Shown piece by piece: positions 1 to 7,578 of a DNA stretch of 64,000 bases (positions within the stretch are counted from its first letter, which is position 1; each line of letters opens with the position of its first letter). The stretch is taken from assembly GCF_021531315.1 (NCBI RefSeq), contig NZ_JAFBIQ010000005.1, positions 37,678 to 101,677 on the forward strand. Reading direction: 5' to 3'. Position numbers and translations under genes: made by a program. The stretch comes from Oscillibacter valericigenes (lineage in GTDB: Bacteria > Bacillota > Clostridia > Oscillospirales > Oscillospiraceae). Below the pieces are notes generated by a model. The model was not told the DNA's origin. It saw only the letters and a list, made by a program, of their open reading frames with translations, and did no database searches.

Positions 1-380
1 TGCAGCGCGCGGGAGTCGACCGCGAAGCGGTTCGTCAGATACTGCGGGAGCGTGATGGCGTCGTCCGCCGCCTTAGAGAAGGTGCGCAGACGCTTGGCGC
101 AGAGGATCCAGTTGGCGGCGGTGCCGATGGCAAGGCCGATGCCGATCCACATCTGGCCGAAGCCGAAGGCGAGGATCGAGCCGGGCAGGCCCATCAACAG
201 CCAAGCCGACATATCGGATGCCTGCGCGGACAGGGCCGTGACCCACGGGCCCATGGAGCGCCCGCCGAGGAAAAAGTCCTCAGAGTTCTTGTTCGAGCCG
301 TTGAAGTAGAATACCAGCGCAACGCCCAGCAAAATAACAAAGTATGTGATAAATGTGATGATCTCCCAATTCATACTCAT
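1..380 (-). CDS. putP: Sodium/proline symporter, N-terminal part (runs off the window)
   Basis: This is the start of a sodium:solute symporter (SSS family), most likely the PutP proline permease, which imports proline with sodium across the cytoplasmic membrane. Read leftward, the protein opens with a hydrophobic helix (about residues 5-25). It then shows FFLGGRSMGPWVTALSAQAS and SDMSAWLLMGLPGS, the conserved PutP stretch around the sodium site, and ITLPQYLTNRF. About 126 residues are visible and the rest lies outside the window. Two in-frame ATGs (380 and 374) follow an AGAAGGA ribosome site; 374 has the better spacing and 380 is equally possible. The next gene inward is an IclR regulator in the same orientation, which could control it. 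Family assignment is firm; the substrate is inferred. Confidence 0.85.
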   Translation of the reverse strand, partial: MSMNWEIITFITYFVILLGVALVFYFNGSNKNSEDFFLGGRSMGPWVTALSAQASDMSAWLLMGLPGSILAFGFGQMWIGIGLAIGTAANWILCAKRLRTFSKAADDAITLPQYLTNRFAVDSRAL

Positions 381-494
381 TCCGTCCTTCTGTTTTCTAT
401 TCTTATGATGCCGTGAAGTTTGTTTCCATCGTCACAGTATACCTTACCCGCCGCTTTTTGTAAATCAGAAATTGCAAAAGTTTTCTGGTTCGTG

Positions 495-1256
495 CTATTT
501 CCGCCAGCCGAGCGCGGTGGAGATCATCGACGCCGTCGCGCAAACCTCCTCCGCCGCCGCGCGGAACTCCTCGGAATGGGCGCTGCGGAACATCCCGATC
601 ACGCCGATGGCGTATTTCACCTCGCCTTCCATCGTGCGCACAGGTGCGGAGATGGAGCGCAGGCCGATCTTGTACTCGCCGTTTTCGATGGCGTAGCCGT
701 TCGCGCGGCACGCTGCTGTCTCCTGCATCAGCGCCGAAATGTCCGTGACGGTGTGGGGCGTGAACGGTGTCAGCGTTTGGCGGCGCAGAAGCTTTTCCGC
801 CTCCTGCGTCGGACGGTGGGCAAGGAACACCTTGCCCTGTGAGGTGCAGTAGATGGGCAGGTGCGCGCCGACCTCGGAGACGATGCGAAGCCCGTTGCGC
901 GCCTCCACCTGATCGAGCGTGATAACGCTGCCGCCCTCGCAGATGGAGAGCATCACCGACGCACCGGTCTGCTGGGAAAGGTGCTCCATATAGGGGCGCG
1001 CAACGCGCGAGATGTCCCACGAGCGCTCCACCTGCCTGCCGTATTCAAAAAGGCGCAGGCCGAGGGCATACTTCCCCTCCGGTGTCTGCATGACGAGGCC
1101 GTATTCGCGCAGGGTGGTCGCAAGACCGAACACCGTGCTTTTCGGGTAGCCGCAGCGCCGCGTCAGCTCTGTGAGCGTGAGCGGTTCTCCGGCCCGGCTG
1201 AGCGTTTGCAGCAGCTCCATCGCCTTGGCGACCGACAGAATGATATTGCCGTCCAT
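495..1256 (-). CDS. IclR-family transcriptional regulator
   Basis: A 253-residue IclR-type regulator: an N-terminal winged helix-turn-helix (about residues 8-65, with LTLTELTRRCGYPKSTVFGL) followed by the ligand-binding domain (about 80-250, with YCTSQGKVFLA and RANGYAIENGEYKIGLRSIS, where IclR proteins usually have the GYAxD/E..E...G signature). Length matches the family. The start is the ATG at 1256 next to a GTG at 1259, behind AGAGGTGG. It is divergent from the molybdopterin operon and lies upstream of the putP-like gene in the same direction. Two copies of a CGAYAATATCGT palindrome lie in the shared intergenic region and may be its operator. The effector cannot be read from the sequence. 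Confidence 0.9.
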   Translation of the reverse strand: MDGNIILSVAKAMELLQTLSRAGEPLTLTELTRRCGYPKSTVFGLATTLREYGLVMQTPEGKYALGLRLFEYGRQVERSWDISRVARPYMEHLSQQTGASVMLSICEGGSVITLDQVEARNGLRIVSEVGAHLPIYCTSQGKVFLAHRPTQEAEKLLRRQTLTPFTPHTVTDISALMQETAACRANGYAIENGEYKIGLRSISAPVRTMEGEVKYAIGVIGMFRSAHSEEFRAAAEEVCATASMISTALGWRK

Positions 1257-1321
1257 CACGGCGCACCACCTCTTTTCCGAAAAATATCATAGCCCAAATA
1301 CCGCGCCGCGTCAAGATTATC

Positions 1322-1354
1322 CGACAATATCGTCTAATAATTCGATAATATCGT
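1322..1354. promoter_or_regulatory. Paired CGAYAATATCGT palindromes, candidate IclR operator
   Basis: CGACAATATCGT (1322-1333) and CGATAATATCGT (1343-1354) are 21 bp apart, about two helical turns, so two dimers could sit on one face of the DNA. They lie between iclR and the moaA promoter. Assignment to the IclR protein is inference from position. Confidence 0.55.
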
Positions 1355-1363
1355 ATTTTAGAT

Positions 1364-1392
1364 TTGCAAGGAAGGAAAGGGTCTGATATACT
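1364..1392 (+). promoter_or_regulatory. Predicted sigma-A promoter of the moaA operon
   Basis: TTGCAA (1364-1369), a 17-bp spacer, then TATACT (1387-1392). Expected transcript start is near 1399, giving a leader of only about 30 nt, too short for a Moco riboswitch. Confidence 0.6.
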
Positions 1393-1428
1393 GTTATAGT
1401 ATTTTTCAAAGAATAACGGCGGTGCATC

Positions 1429-2370
1429 ATGCAGGACCAGTGCGGGAGGACAATTTCATATCTTCGCATCAGCGTAACGGACCGCTGCAACTACCGCTGC
1501 CGCTACTGTATGCCCGCCGAGGGCGTAGAAAAGCACGCGCACAGTGAGGTCTGCTCATTCGAGGAGCTGCGGAACATGGCCGCCGCCGCGGTGCGCTGCG
1601 GCGTAAAAAAGATCCGTGTGACCGGCGGCGAGCCGCTGGTGCGCCGCGGCATCGTAGACTTCTGCCGCCTGCTCAAGCGTATCGACGGCGTGGAGGAGCT
1701 GTGCCTGACGACGAACGGCAGTCTTCTGCCCGAGCTGGCCGCACCGCTTAAGGCGGCGGGCGTAGATCGGCTGAACATCAGCCTTGATACGCTCCGCCCC
1801 GAGCGCTTTGCTGAGATCACGCGCTGCGGGACACTGGACGAGGCCCTGCGCGGCATCGAGACGGCGGAGGCCGCCGGCTTTGAACAGCTCAAACTCAACT
1901 GTGTGCTGCTCGGCGGCGTGAACGAGGACGAGATCGTCGACTTTGTGGCGCTGACGCGCGAAAAGCCGTGGCAGGTGCGCTTCATCGAGCGGATGCCGAT
2001 GGGTGTCTGTACTACTTACGGAGCGTATCTCCCCGCGCGGACGGTGCCGGAGCGCTGCCCCGCTTTGGAGCCGATCGGGAGTGAGGGCGTGGCGTCCCTC
2101 TACCGTCTGCCGGAGGGGAAGGGTACGGTGGGGCTCATCACGCCGATGAGCCACGAATTCTGCGGCGAATGCAGCCGCATCCGCATCACGGCGGATGGGC
2201 GGCTCAAGCCCTGCCTGCACTCAGACGCGGAGCTCCCGCTGCGCGGTCTTTCCGGCACAGCATTGGAGGATGCGATCCGCCGCGGCATTTTGGAAAAGCC
2301 CGCGCAGCATCACCTGTGCGCCGAGGGCGTGACGGAGACGCACCGCGCGATGAACGAGATCGGAGGGTGA
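1429..2370 (+). CDS. moaA: GTP 3',8-cyclase MoaA
   Basis: Radical SAM enzyme that converts GTP to 3',8-cyclo-GTP, the first step of molybdenum cofactor synthesis. The SAM-binding iron-sulfur site is CNYRCRYC (Cys20, Cys24, Cys27). The C-terminal cluster motif CGECSRIRI is near residue 245 with a further Cys in RLKPCL. The protein ends in Gly-Gly (NEIGG), the tail that is catalytically important in MoaA. TGGEPLVRRG is the usual GGEP strand. At 313 residues it is of normal to slightly short length. It heads a tight operon with moaC (stop and start separated by only a few bases), a MOSC protein and a MoeA-like protein. Confidence 0.96.
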   Translation: MQDQCGRTISYLRISVTDRCNYRCRYCMPAEGVEKHAHSEVCSFEELRNMAAAAVRCGVKKIRVTGGEPLVRRGIVDFCRLLKRIDGVEELCLTTNGSLLPELAAPLKAAGVDRLNISLDTLRPERFAEITRCGTLDEALRGIETAEAAGFEQLKLNCVLLGGVNEDEIVDFVALTREKPWQVRFIERMPMGVCTTYGAYLPARTVPERCPALEPIGSEGVASLYRLPEGKGTVGLITPMSHEFCGECSRIRITADGRLKPCLHSDAELPLRGLSGTALEDAIRRGILEKPAQHHLCAEGVTETHRAMNEIGG

Positions 2371-2373
2371 GTG

Positions 2374-2847
2374 ATGGAGCTGACGCATTTTAACGAGCAG
2401 GGGCGCGCCCGCATGGTGGATGTGAGCGAAAAGCCGCAGACCTTCCGCGTCGCCCGCGCGGCGGCGACGGTCAACATGGCAAAGACGACGATGGAAAAAA
2501 TCAAAGCGGGCGGCATTGGCAAGGGCGATGTGCTCGCGGTCGCGCAGGTCGCGGGCATCATGGCCGCAAAGAAGAACAGCGAGCTGATCCCGATGTGCCA
2601 TCCGCTGCTGCTGACCAAGGCGGATATTTCCTTTGACCTAAAGGATACGGCGCTGCACATCTTCAGCGAGATCCGCTGCCGCGGCGAGACAGGTGTTGAA
2701 ATGGAAGCGCTGACCGCCGTTTCTGTGGCGGCCCTCACCGTGTACGATATGTGCAAGGCCGTGCAGCGGGATATGACCGTCACCGACATCCGCCTGCTCT
2801 ACAAGGAGGGCGGCAAGAGCGGCGTATATAAAGTGGAGGCGAAATGA
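2374..2847 (+). CDS. moaC: Cyclic pyranopterin monophosphate synthase MoaC
   Basis: MoaC takes the MoaA product to cyclic pyranopterin monophosphate. The protein (157 residues, normal length) contains the typical segments [31 protein letters not shown], and [23 protein letters not shown], ending in a KSGVYKVE tail. These hold the conserved His and Glu/Asp residues of the family. I place the start at the ATG at 2374, seven bases after GGAGG, rather than the overlapping GTG at 2371. It directly follows moaA and precedes the MOSC gene by one base, so all are probably one transcript. Confidence 0.96.
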   Translation: MELTHFNEQGRARMVDVSEKPQTFRVARAAATVNMAKTTMEKIKAGGIGKGDVLAVAQVAGIMAAKKNSELIPMCHPLLLTKADISFDLKDTALHIFSEIRCRGETGVEMEALTAVSVAALTVYDMCKAVQRDMTVTDIRLLYKEGGKSGVYKVEAK

Positions 2848-2848
2848 T

Positions 2849-3283
2849 ATGGCTGTGGTAACAGCGGTGAACATCAGCGAAAAGAAAGGCGTGCGCAAGC
2901 ACGCGGTCCCCTATATTGACCTGAAGCTGCACCACGGCATCGTGGGCGACGCCCACGCGGGCGACTGGCACCGCCAGATCAGCCTGCTCGCGGACGAGAG
3001 CGTGGACACCATGCGTGCCGCCTGCCCCATTGAGCTGGACGCGGGCGTATTTGCCGAGAACATCAATACGCGCGGCGTCGAGCTCAAAACGCTGCCAATC
3101 GGGACGCACCTGCGCATCGGCGAAACGGAGTTGGAGGTCACGCAGATCGGCAAGCAGTGCCACAACGACTGCGAGATCAAGAAAACAGCGGGCAAATGCG
3201 TGATGCCGACCGAGGGCATTTTTGCCGTGGTGGTAAAAGAGGGCCGCGTACAGGCGGGCGACGAGATCGAGGTGCTGAAATGA
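2849..3283 (+). CDS. MOSC domain protein
   Basis: A 144-residue stand-alone MOSC domain protein, related to the C-terminal domain of Moco sulfurases and to the YiiM/YuaD group. The MOSC domain is a predicted molybdenum/sulfur carrier. Visible features are GIVGDAHAG near the start, the ENINTRGV loop, and GKQCHNDCEIKK containing the conserved cysteine after a strand ending TQIG. The start ATG at 2849 lies one base after the moaC stop. Its place between moaC and a MoeA-like gene fits a role in finishing or delivering the cofactor, but the partner enzyme is not known from this window. Confidence 0.85.
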   Translation: MAVVTAVNISEKKGVRKHAVPYIDLKLHHGIVGDAHAGDWHRQISLLADESVDTMRAACPIELDAGVFAENINTRGVELKTLPIGTHLRIGETELEVTQIGKQCHNDCEIKKTAGKCVMPTEGIFAVVVKEGRVQAGDEIEVLK

Positions 3284-4299
3284 AGCTCATCAAAACCGAG
3301 GAGGCTGTCGGCCATGTGCTCTGCCATGACCTGACGCAGATCATCAAGGACGAATACAAGGACGCGCGCTTCTGTAAGGGCCATGTGGTGACGGCGGAGG
3401 ATATTCCCGTGCTGCTGAGCATGGGCAAGGAGCACCTCTACATCTACGAGATGACGCCCGGCATGGTACACGAGAACGACGCGGCAGAGCGCCTGCTGGC
3501 GCTGTGCGTGAACGAGCACATGGCGCGCAGTGAGGCCAAGGAGGGCAAGATCGAGCTGAGGGCGGAATGTGACGGTCTGTTCCGCGTGCAGAGTGAAAAG
3601 CTGCTCGCGGTCAACACGCAGGAGGATGTCATGATCGCCACGCGCAAGGGCAGCACGCCCGTGCGTGAGGGTGACAAGCTCGCGGGAATGCGCGTCATTC
3701 CACTCATCATTGAGGAAGAAAAGCTCCGCGCGGCGGAGGCCGCGGCGGGCGGCGAGCCGCTTTTGGAGCTGCTGCCCTATGTGAAAAAGACCGCCTGCAT
3801 CGTCACCACCGGCAGCGAGGTGAAAAAGGGCATCATTCAGGACACCTTCACGCCGGTCGTGATCGATAAGCTCAAGACCTACGGCATCGAGACCATCGCC
3901 ACGGTGCAGTCCGGCGACGGCGTAGAAAATGTGCGCGACGCGGTGCTTGCCATGCGGGAGAGAAGGCCCGATATGATCCTCTGCACCGGCGGCATGAGCG
4001 TCGATCCCGACGACAACACCCCCGGCGGCATCCGCGCGAGCGGCGCGCGCATCGTGACCTACGGCGCACCCGTGCTCCCCGGCGCGATGTTCCTGCTCGG
4101 CTACTTTGAAGACGGGATGCCCGTCATGGGCCTGCCCGGCTGCGTGATGTACGCGGGCGCGACGATCTTTGATCTCGTCCTGCCGCGCATCGCGGCGGGC
4201 GTGGAGGTCACGCGCGCCGATGTGGCCGCACTCGGCGAGGGCGGGCTGTGCCTCGGCTGCAAGCCCTGCCATTATCCGATCTGCCCGTTCGGCAAATAA
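3280..4299 (+). CDS. Molybdopterin-binding protein, MoeA-like C-terminal domain
   Basis: A 339-residue protein whose second half is a MoCF_biosynth (MogA/MoeA-like) domain: TTGSEVKKG, then CTGGMSVDPDDNTPGGIR (the conserved GGxSxxxxD-type loop), PGAMFLLGYF and MGLPGC. The first half is not the usual MoeA domains I-III; it starts MKLIKTEEAVGHVLCHDLTQ, a common opening of clostridial molybdopterin-binding proteins. The ATG at 3280 overlaps the MOSC stop (ATGA), so translation is coupled. A probable role is binding molybdopterin for molybdate insertion. No moaE or moaD is in this block, so the dithiolene step must be encoded elsewhere. Confidence 0.85.
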   Translation: MKLIKTEEAVGHVLCHDLTQIIKDEYKDARFCKGHVVTAEDIPVLLSMGKEHLYIYEMTPGMVHENDAAERLLALCVNEHMARSEAKEGKIELRAECDGLFRVQSEKLLAVNTQEDVMIATRKGSTPVREGDKLAGMRVIPLIIEEEKLRAAEAAAGGEPLLELLPYVKKTACIVTTGSEVKKGIIQDTFTPVVIDKLKTYGIETIATVQSGDGVENVRDAVLAMRERRPDMILCTGGMSVDPDDNTPGGIRASGARIVTYGAPVLPGAMFLLGYFEDGMPVMGLPGCVMYAGATIFDLVLPRIAAGVEVTRADVAALGEGGLCLGCKPCHYPICPFGK

Positions 4300-4300
4300 A

Positions 4301-4328
4301 AAATTCTCGCCGCACGCGGCGAGAATTT
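4301..4328. terminator. Hairpin after the moa operon
   Basis: AAATTCTCGCCG / CGGCGAGAATTT, a perfect 12-bp stem with a four-base loop, starting right after the stop of the MoeA-like gene. The 3' tail on the + strand is only weakly U-rich, so termination may be partial. Confidence 0.65.
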
Positions 4329-4396
4329 CCATTGGTTCATTATCTTTTGTGAAAGATAACGATAAAGCAACATTTTGAAAGGAAGAAAAAAACAGT

Positions 4397-5254
4397 ATGA
4401 AAAAGCTCTTATCCCTGCTCCTCGCGCTCTCCCTTGTCCTCGCGCTGACCGCCTGCGGCCAGAAGGACACGACCCCCGACACCACCAACCCCGACGATAT
4501 GCAGACCGAACAGGCACAGCCGGTCGAGCTGATCGTTTTCGCCGCCGCCTCCATGACGGAGACTCTGACCGAGATCGCGGAGCTTTACAAGACCGCCGCG
4601 CCCGAGGTCACCATCACCTACAACTTCGATTCCTCCGGCAAGCTGCTCACCCAGATCAAGGAGGGCGCGGACTGCGACCTGTTCATCTCCGCCTCCCCCA
4701 CGCAGATGAACGCGATGGACGGCAGCCTCATCGAAAACAAGGACAAGAACCCCGACGGTCTTGACCTCATCGTGACCGACAGCCGTATCGATCTGCTGGA
4801 GAACAAGGTGACGCTCGCCGTTCCCGAGGGCAACCCCAAGGGCATCGAGAGCTTTGACCGGCTTGCCGAGCTGCTCAAGGGGGGAGATGTGATGCTGGCC
4901 ATTGGCAACAGCGATGTGCCCGTCGGCCAGTACACCCTGAAAATTTTCAACTACTACGGCATCGACGAGACCGCCGTCGCGGACAAGCTGACCTATGGCA
5001 ACAACGTCAAGGAGGTCACCTCGCAGGTGAGTGAGGCCGCCGCCGACTGCGGCATCATCTATGCCACGGACGCATACTCCGCCGGCCTTGCGGTCGTGGA
5101 CAGCGCCACCGCCGAGATGTGCGGTCAGGTCATCTACCCCGCCGCCGTGCTCAAGGGCGACAAGGAGGAGGCCGCGCGCGCCTTCCTCGCCTATCTCCAG
5201 ACCGACGCCGCCATGACCGTGTTCGAGTCCGTCGGCTTCAGCCCTGCGATTTGA
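4397..5254 (+). CDS. modA: Molybdate ABC transporter substrate-binding lipoprotein ModA
   Basis: Extracellular molybdate-binding protein of the ModABC importer. The N-terminus is a lipoprotein signal (MKKLLSLLLALSLVLALTAC, lipobox Cys20). The mature part shows the ModA signatures VFAAASMTETLTEI, YNFDSSGKLLTQI and DLFISASPTQMNAM, and a later segment with GNSDVPVGQYT and CGIIYATDAY. At 285 residues it is of usual length including the signal. The ribosome site is AAAGGAAG. It sits between the cofactor genes and modB/modC, so import and cofactor assembly are encoded together. Confidence 0.95.
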   Translation: MKKLLSLLLALSLVLALTACGQKDTTPDTTNPDDMQTEQAQPVELIVFAAASMTETLTEIAELYKTAAPEVTITYNFDSSGKLLTQIKEGADCDLFISASPTQMNAMDGSLIENKDKNPDGLDLIVTDSRIDLLENKVTLAVPEGNPKGIESFDRLAELLKGGDVMLAIGNSDVPVGQYTLKIFNYYGIDETAVADKLTYGNNVKEVTSQVSEAAADCGIIYATDAYSAGLAVVDSATAEMCGQVIYPAAVLKGDKEEAARAFLAYLQTDAAMTVFESVGFSPAI

Positions 5255-5381
5255 TCGGTTTGCAATTCGTACCGCCTGCGCGGCAGCGACTGAGCGGAAA
5301 GAGGAGCACACCAAATCGTTCCGAAGAAAGACGCCCGCATACGATCCCCAAAATGTGAGCTGAATTTCGCAGTTCGGGGGT

Positions 5382-5399
5382 CAAGGGGCTTGCCCCTTG
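5382..5399. repeat. Small GC-rich hairpin between modA and modB
   Basis: CAAGGGGC-TT-GCCCCTTG, 8-bp arms, inside a run of G and C. It is one of two hairpins in the 236-bp modA-modB gap. It could be a remnant of a dispersed intergenic repeat; I cannot test copy number here. Confidence 0.4.
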
Positions 5400-5421
5400 C
5401 GTTTCTTGGGGAATACAAAGG

Positions 5422-5448
5422 GGGCCATTCTTACGCTAAGAATGGCCC
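5422..5448 (+). terminator. Perfect 12-bp hairpin upstream of modB, possible attenuator
   Basis: GGGCCATTCTTA-CGC-TAAGAATGGCCC followed by TCTTTG. It would reduce transcription from modA into modBC, which is common where the binding protein is needed in excess. The U-run is short. Confidence 0.55.
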
Positions 5449-5490
5449 TCTTTGAAATCGCCGTTACAGACGGCAGCACCGGAGGTCACT

Positions 5491-6183
5491 ATGGATTGGT
5501 TTCCCTTATGGAACTCGCTGCGCATCGCGGCGATCTCCACCGTCATCATCTTTTTTGCGGGCGTTTTCGCCGCGTACTACATCGCCAAGCTCCCGCGTCT
5601 CGTCAAGGGCGTGCTCGATGTGGTGCTGACGCTGCCGCTCGTGCTGCCGCCCACGGTCGTGGGCTATCTGCTCTTGCGCGTGCTGGGGCCAAAGCGCATG
5701 ATCGGCGCGTGGGTGCTCGAGACCTTCGGCACAAAGCTGGTCATGACCTGGTGGTCGGCCATCTTCGCCACTACGGTCGTCATTTTCCCGCTGATGTACC
5801 GCACGGCACGCGGCGCGTTTGAGGCCTTCGATGAGACGCTGGCCTACTCCGGCCAGACGCTCGGGCTCTCCAACACCTATATTTTCTGGCGTATTCGGAT
5901 GCCCTGCTGCCGGCAGGGCGTGCTGGCGGGCACGGTGCTCGCCTTCGCCCGCGCGCTCGGCGAATACGGCGCGACCAGCATGATCGCGGGCTACACGCCC
6001 GGCAAGACGGCGACCATCTCCACCACCGTCTATCAGCTCTGGCAGACGAACAACGACGCGCTGGCCTACCGGTGGGTCGCCGTGAACATCGTGATCTCCG
6101 CCGTGGTGCTGCTGGCGGTCAATATGCTCGAGCGCCGCGACTTCCTGCGCGGCGCGAGTCGTGCGAGGAGGGCGAAGGCATGA
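5491..6183 (+). CDS. modB: Molybdate ABC transporter permease ModB
   Basis: Membrane permease of the molybdate importer, 230 residues with about five hydrophobic helices, typical of ModB. The cytoplasmic ABC-contact loop (EAA motif) is seen as YSGQTLGLSNTYIFWRIRMP and continues to ARALGEYGATSMIAGY, the ModB ALGEFGA signature. LVLPPTVVGYLLL is also characteristic. The ATG at 5491 is preceded by GGAGGT with five-base spacing; upstream in-frame codons lack a ribosome site and cross the attenuator hairpin. The stop overlaps the modC start. Confidence 0.95.
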   Translation: MDWFPLWNSLRIAAISTVIIFFAGVFAAYYIAKLPRLVKGVLDVVLTLPLVLPPTVVGYLLLRVLGPKRMIGAWVLETFGTKLVMTWWSAIFATTVVIFPLMYRTARGAFEAFDETLAYSGQTLGLSNTYIFWRIRMPCCRQGVLAGTVLAFARALGEYGATSMIAGYTPGKTATISTTVYQLWQTNNDALAYRWVAVNIVISAVVLLAVNMLERRDFLRGASRARRAKA

Positions 6184-7229
6184 GCCTGTATGTTGATATT
6201 GAAAAACGCCTCGGCGCGTTCCGTCTGCAATCGAAATTCGAGGTAGCGGACGAAACGCTGGCGCTGCTCGGGGCCTCCGGCTGCGGCAAGAGCATGACGC
6301 TCAAGTGCATCGCCGGCATCGTAACGCCCGACCGCGGGCGCATCGTGCTCAATGACCGCGTGCTCTTTGACAGCGAGAAAAAGATCGACCTCGCGCCGCA
6401 GCAGCGGCGTGTCGGCTACCTCTTTCAGCAGTACGCGCTCTTTCCCAACATGAGCGTTGAGCAGAACATCCTCTGCGGTATCCGCGAGGGAACGCGGGCA
6501 GAAAAGCGCGCCCTGCTATCCGAGAAAATCAGGCTCTTCCGCCTGGAGGGGCTGGAAAAAAGGCACCCCGCGCAGCTCTCCGGCGGGCAGCAGCAGCGCG
6601 TGGCGCTCGCGCGCATCCTCTGCTCGGAGCCGCAGGCCATCCTGCTCGACGAGCCTTTTTCCGCGCTCGACAGCTATCTCAAGTGGAATCTCGAGCTGGA
6701 GCTGACCGAGCTACTCTCGGGCTTTCATGGGCCGATCCTTTGGGTCAGCCACGATCGCGGCGAGTGCCGCCGGAGCTGTCAGAGCGTCTGCGTGATGGAG
6801 GACGGCAGGACCGGCGAGGTCACGCCGATGGAGCAGCTATTCCGTCGCCCCGCGACGCTCAGTGCGGCGCGGCTGGCGGGAGTGCGCAGCTTTCTTCCGG
6901 CGCGGCCATGCGAGGGCGGCATTGCGCTGGAAGGCTGGGACATCACCCTGCCACAGCCCGCGTCGCGTGAGCGCGTCACCGTCGCCGTTCCCGACGACGC
7001 CGTGCTTTTGGGCGGCGCGTACACCGCCGTCGTGCAGCGCGTGATCCACGACCTCGACGGCGACCTCGTGCTGCTCCGACCGGAGGGCGCGGCGGACGCG
7101 CCGCCCCTGCAAGCTCTGCTGCCGAAGGGCAGCACGGCGGAGGTCGGCCAGACGCTTCGTTTCGGTCTCTCCGCCGGGCGTTGCCTGTGCTATGATGCTT
7201 GTGGTGAAATATTTTCAGCAGATCGATGA
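6180..7229 (+). CDS. modC: Molybdate ABC transporter ATP-binding protein ModC
   Basis: ATPase subunit of the importer, 349 residues. Walker A is GASGCGKS (about residues 32-39), the Q-loop lies in YLFQQYALFPNM, the ABC signature is LSGGQQQRVALAR, Walker B is AILLDEPFSALD, and the switch His is in WVSHDRGE. The last third (about 260-349) resembles a TOBE/molybdate-binding domain, with VAVPDDAVLLGG and TAVVQRVIHDLDGDLV. The start overlaps the modB stop by four bases. The region after the switch (GECRRSCQSVCVMEDG) is rather degenerate but keeps the fold pattern. Confidence 0.94.
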   Translation: MSLYVDIEKRLGAFRLQSKFEVADETLALLGASGCGKSMTLKCIAGIVTPDRGRIVLNDRVLFDSEKKIDLAPQQRRVGYLFQQYALFPNMSVEQNILCGIREGTRAEKRALLSEKIRLFRLEGLEKRHPAQLSGGQQQRVALARILCSEPQAILLDEPFSALDSYLKWNLELELTELLSGFHGPILWVSHDRGECRRSCQSVCVMEDGRTGEVTPMEQLFRRPATLSAARLAGVRSFLPARPCEGGIALEGWDITLPQPASRERVTVAVPDDAVLLGGAYTAVVQRVIHDLDGDLVLLRPEGAADAPPLQALLPKGSTAEVGQTLRFGLSAGRCLCYDACGEIFSADR

Positions 7230-7239
7230 AAAATCGCTC

Positions 7240-7268
7240 TTGACAAAAGCACATGGCATGTGTTACCT
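7240..7268 (+). promoter_or_regulatory. Predicted promoter of the glycine cleavage operon
   Basis: TTGACA (7240-7245), 17-bp spacer, TTACCT (7263-7268). It begins only ten bases after the modC stop and leads straight into the riboswitch. Confidence 0.55.
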
Positions 7269-7299
7269 TAAAAAAGAAAATGGATAAGGTGATCGGATG

Positions 7300-7478
7300 A
7301 TGGGTCACGGGAGAGATCGCGGCGCTTGTGCCGCGGCGCCGAAGGGGAACGCAGAAGCTCTCAGGCGGAAGGACCGGACTCGGACGACACTCCGAAAAGT
7401 GCGGCTTGCCGCACGCCGAAGGTGCAACCTGTATGAGCGATATGCCGCATCAGGGAAACTCTCAGGTCATAAAACGGA
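7300..7478 (+). ncRNA. Glycine riboswitch, apparently tandem aptamers
   Basis: The leader of gcvT shows the glycine-aptamer core twice. The first copy runs from GGGAGAGATCGC through GCGCCGAAGGGGAACGCA to GCTCTCAGGCGGAAGGACC. The second contains GCACGCCGAAGGTGCAACC and ends ACTCTCAGGTCATAAAACGGA. The conserved GCCGAAGG and CTCTCAGG blocks are the evidence. It is followed at once by an intrinsic terminator, so glycine binding should allow readthrough into gcvT-H-PA-PB. Exact helix borders are approximate. Confidence 0.88.
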
Positions 7479-7514
7479 GGCACAAAGCTCAAAAGGGAGC
7501 TTTGTGCCTTTTTC
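7479..7514 (+). terminator. Riboswitch-controlled terminator before gcvT
   Basis: GGCACAAAGCTC / GAGCTTTGTGCC stem followed by TTTTTC. It starts right after the second aptamer, where the expression platform of a transcriptional glycine switch belongs. Confidence 0.85.
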
Positions 7515-7578
7515 TATGCTTTATTTTAATCGTTTTGATGTTATTATTCAAAAAGAATAATAGAGGAGGAAGCAACTT

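Noticed and set aside
403..1292. Long reading frames overlapping iclR on both strands
   Set aside because: They are frame shadows of the IclR gene in GC-rich DNA: no ribosome sites, low-complexity Arg/His-rich proteins.
1393..1428. Moco riboswitch before moaA
   Set aside because: Only about 30 nt lie between the predicted start and the gene.
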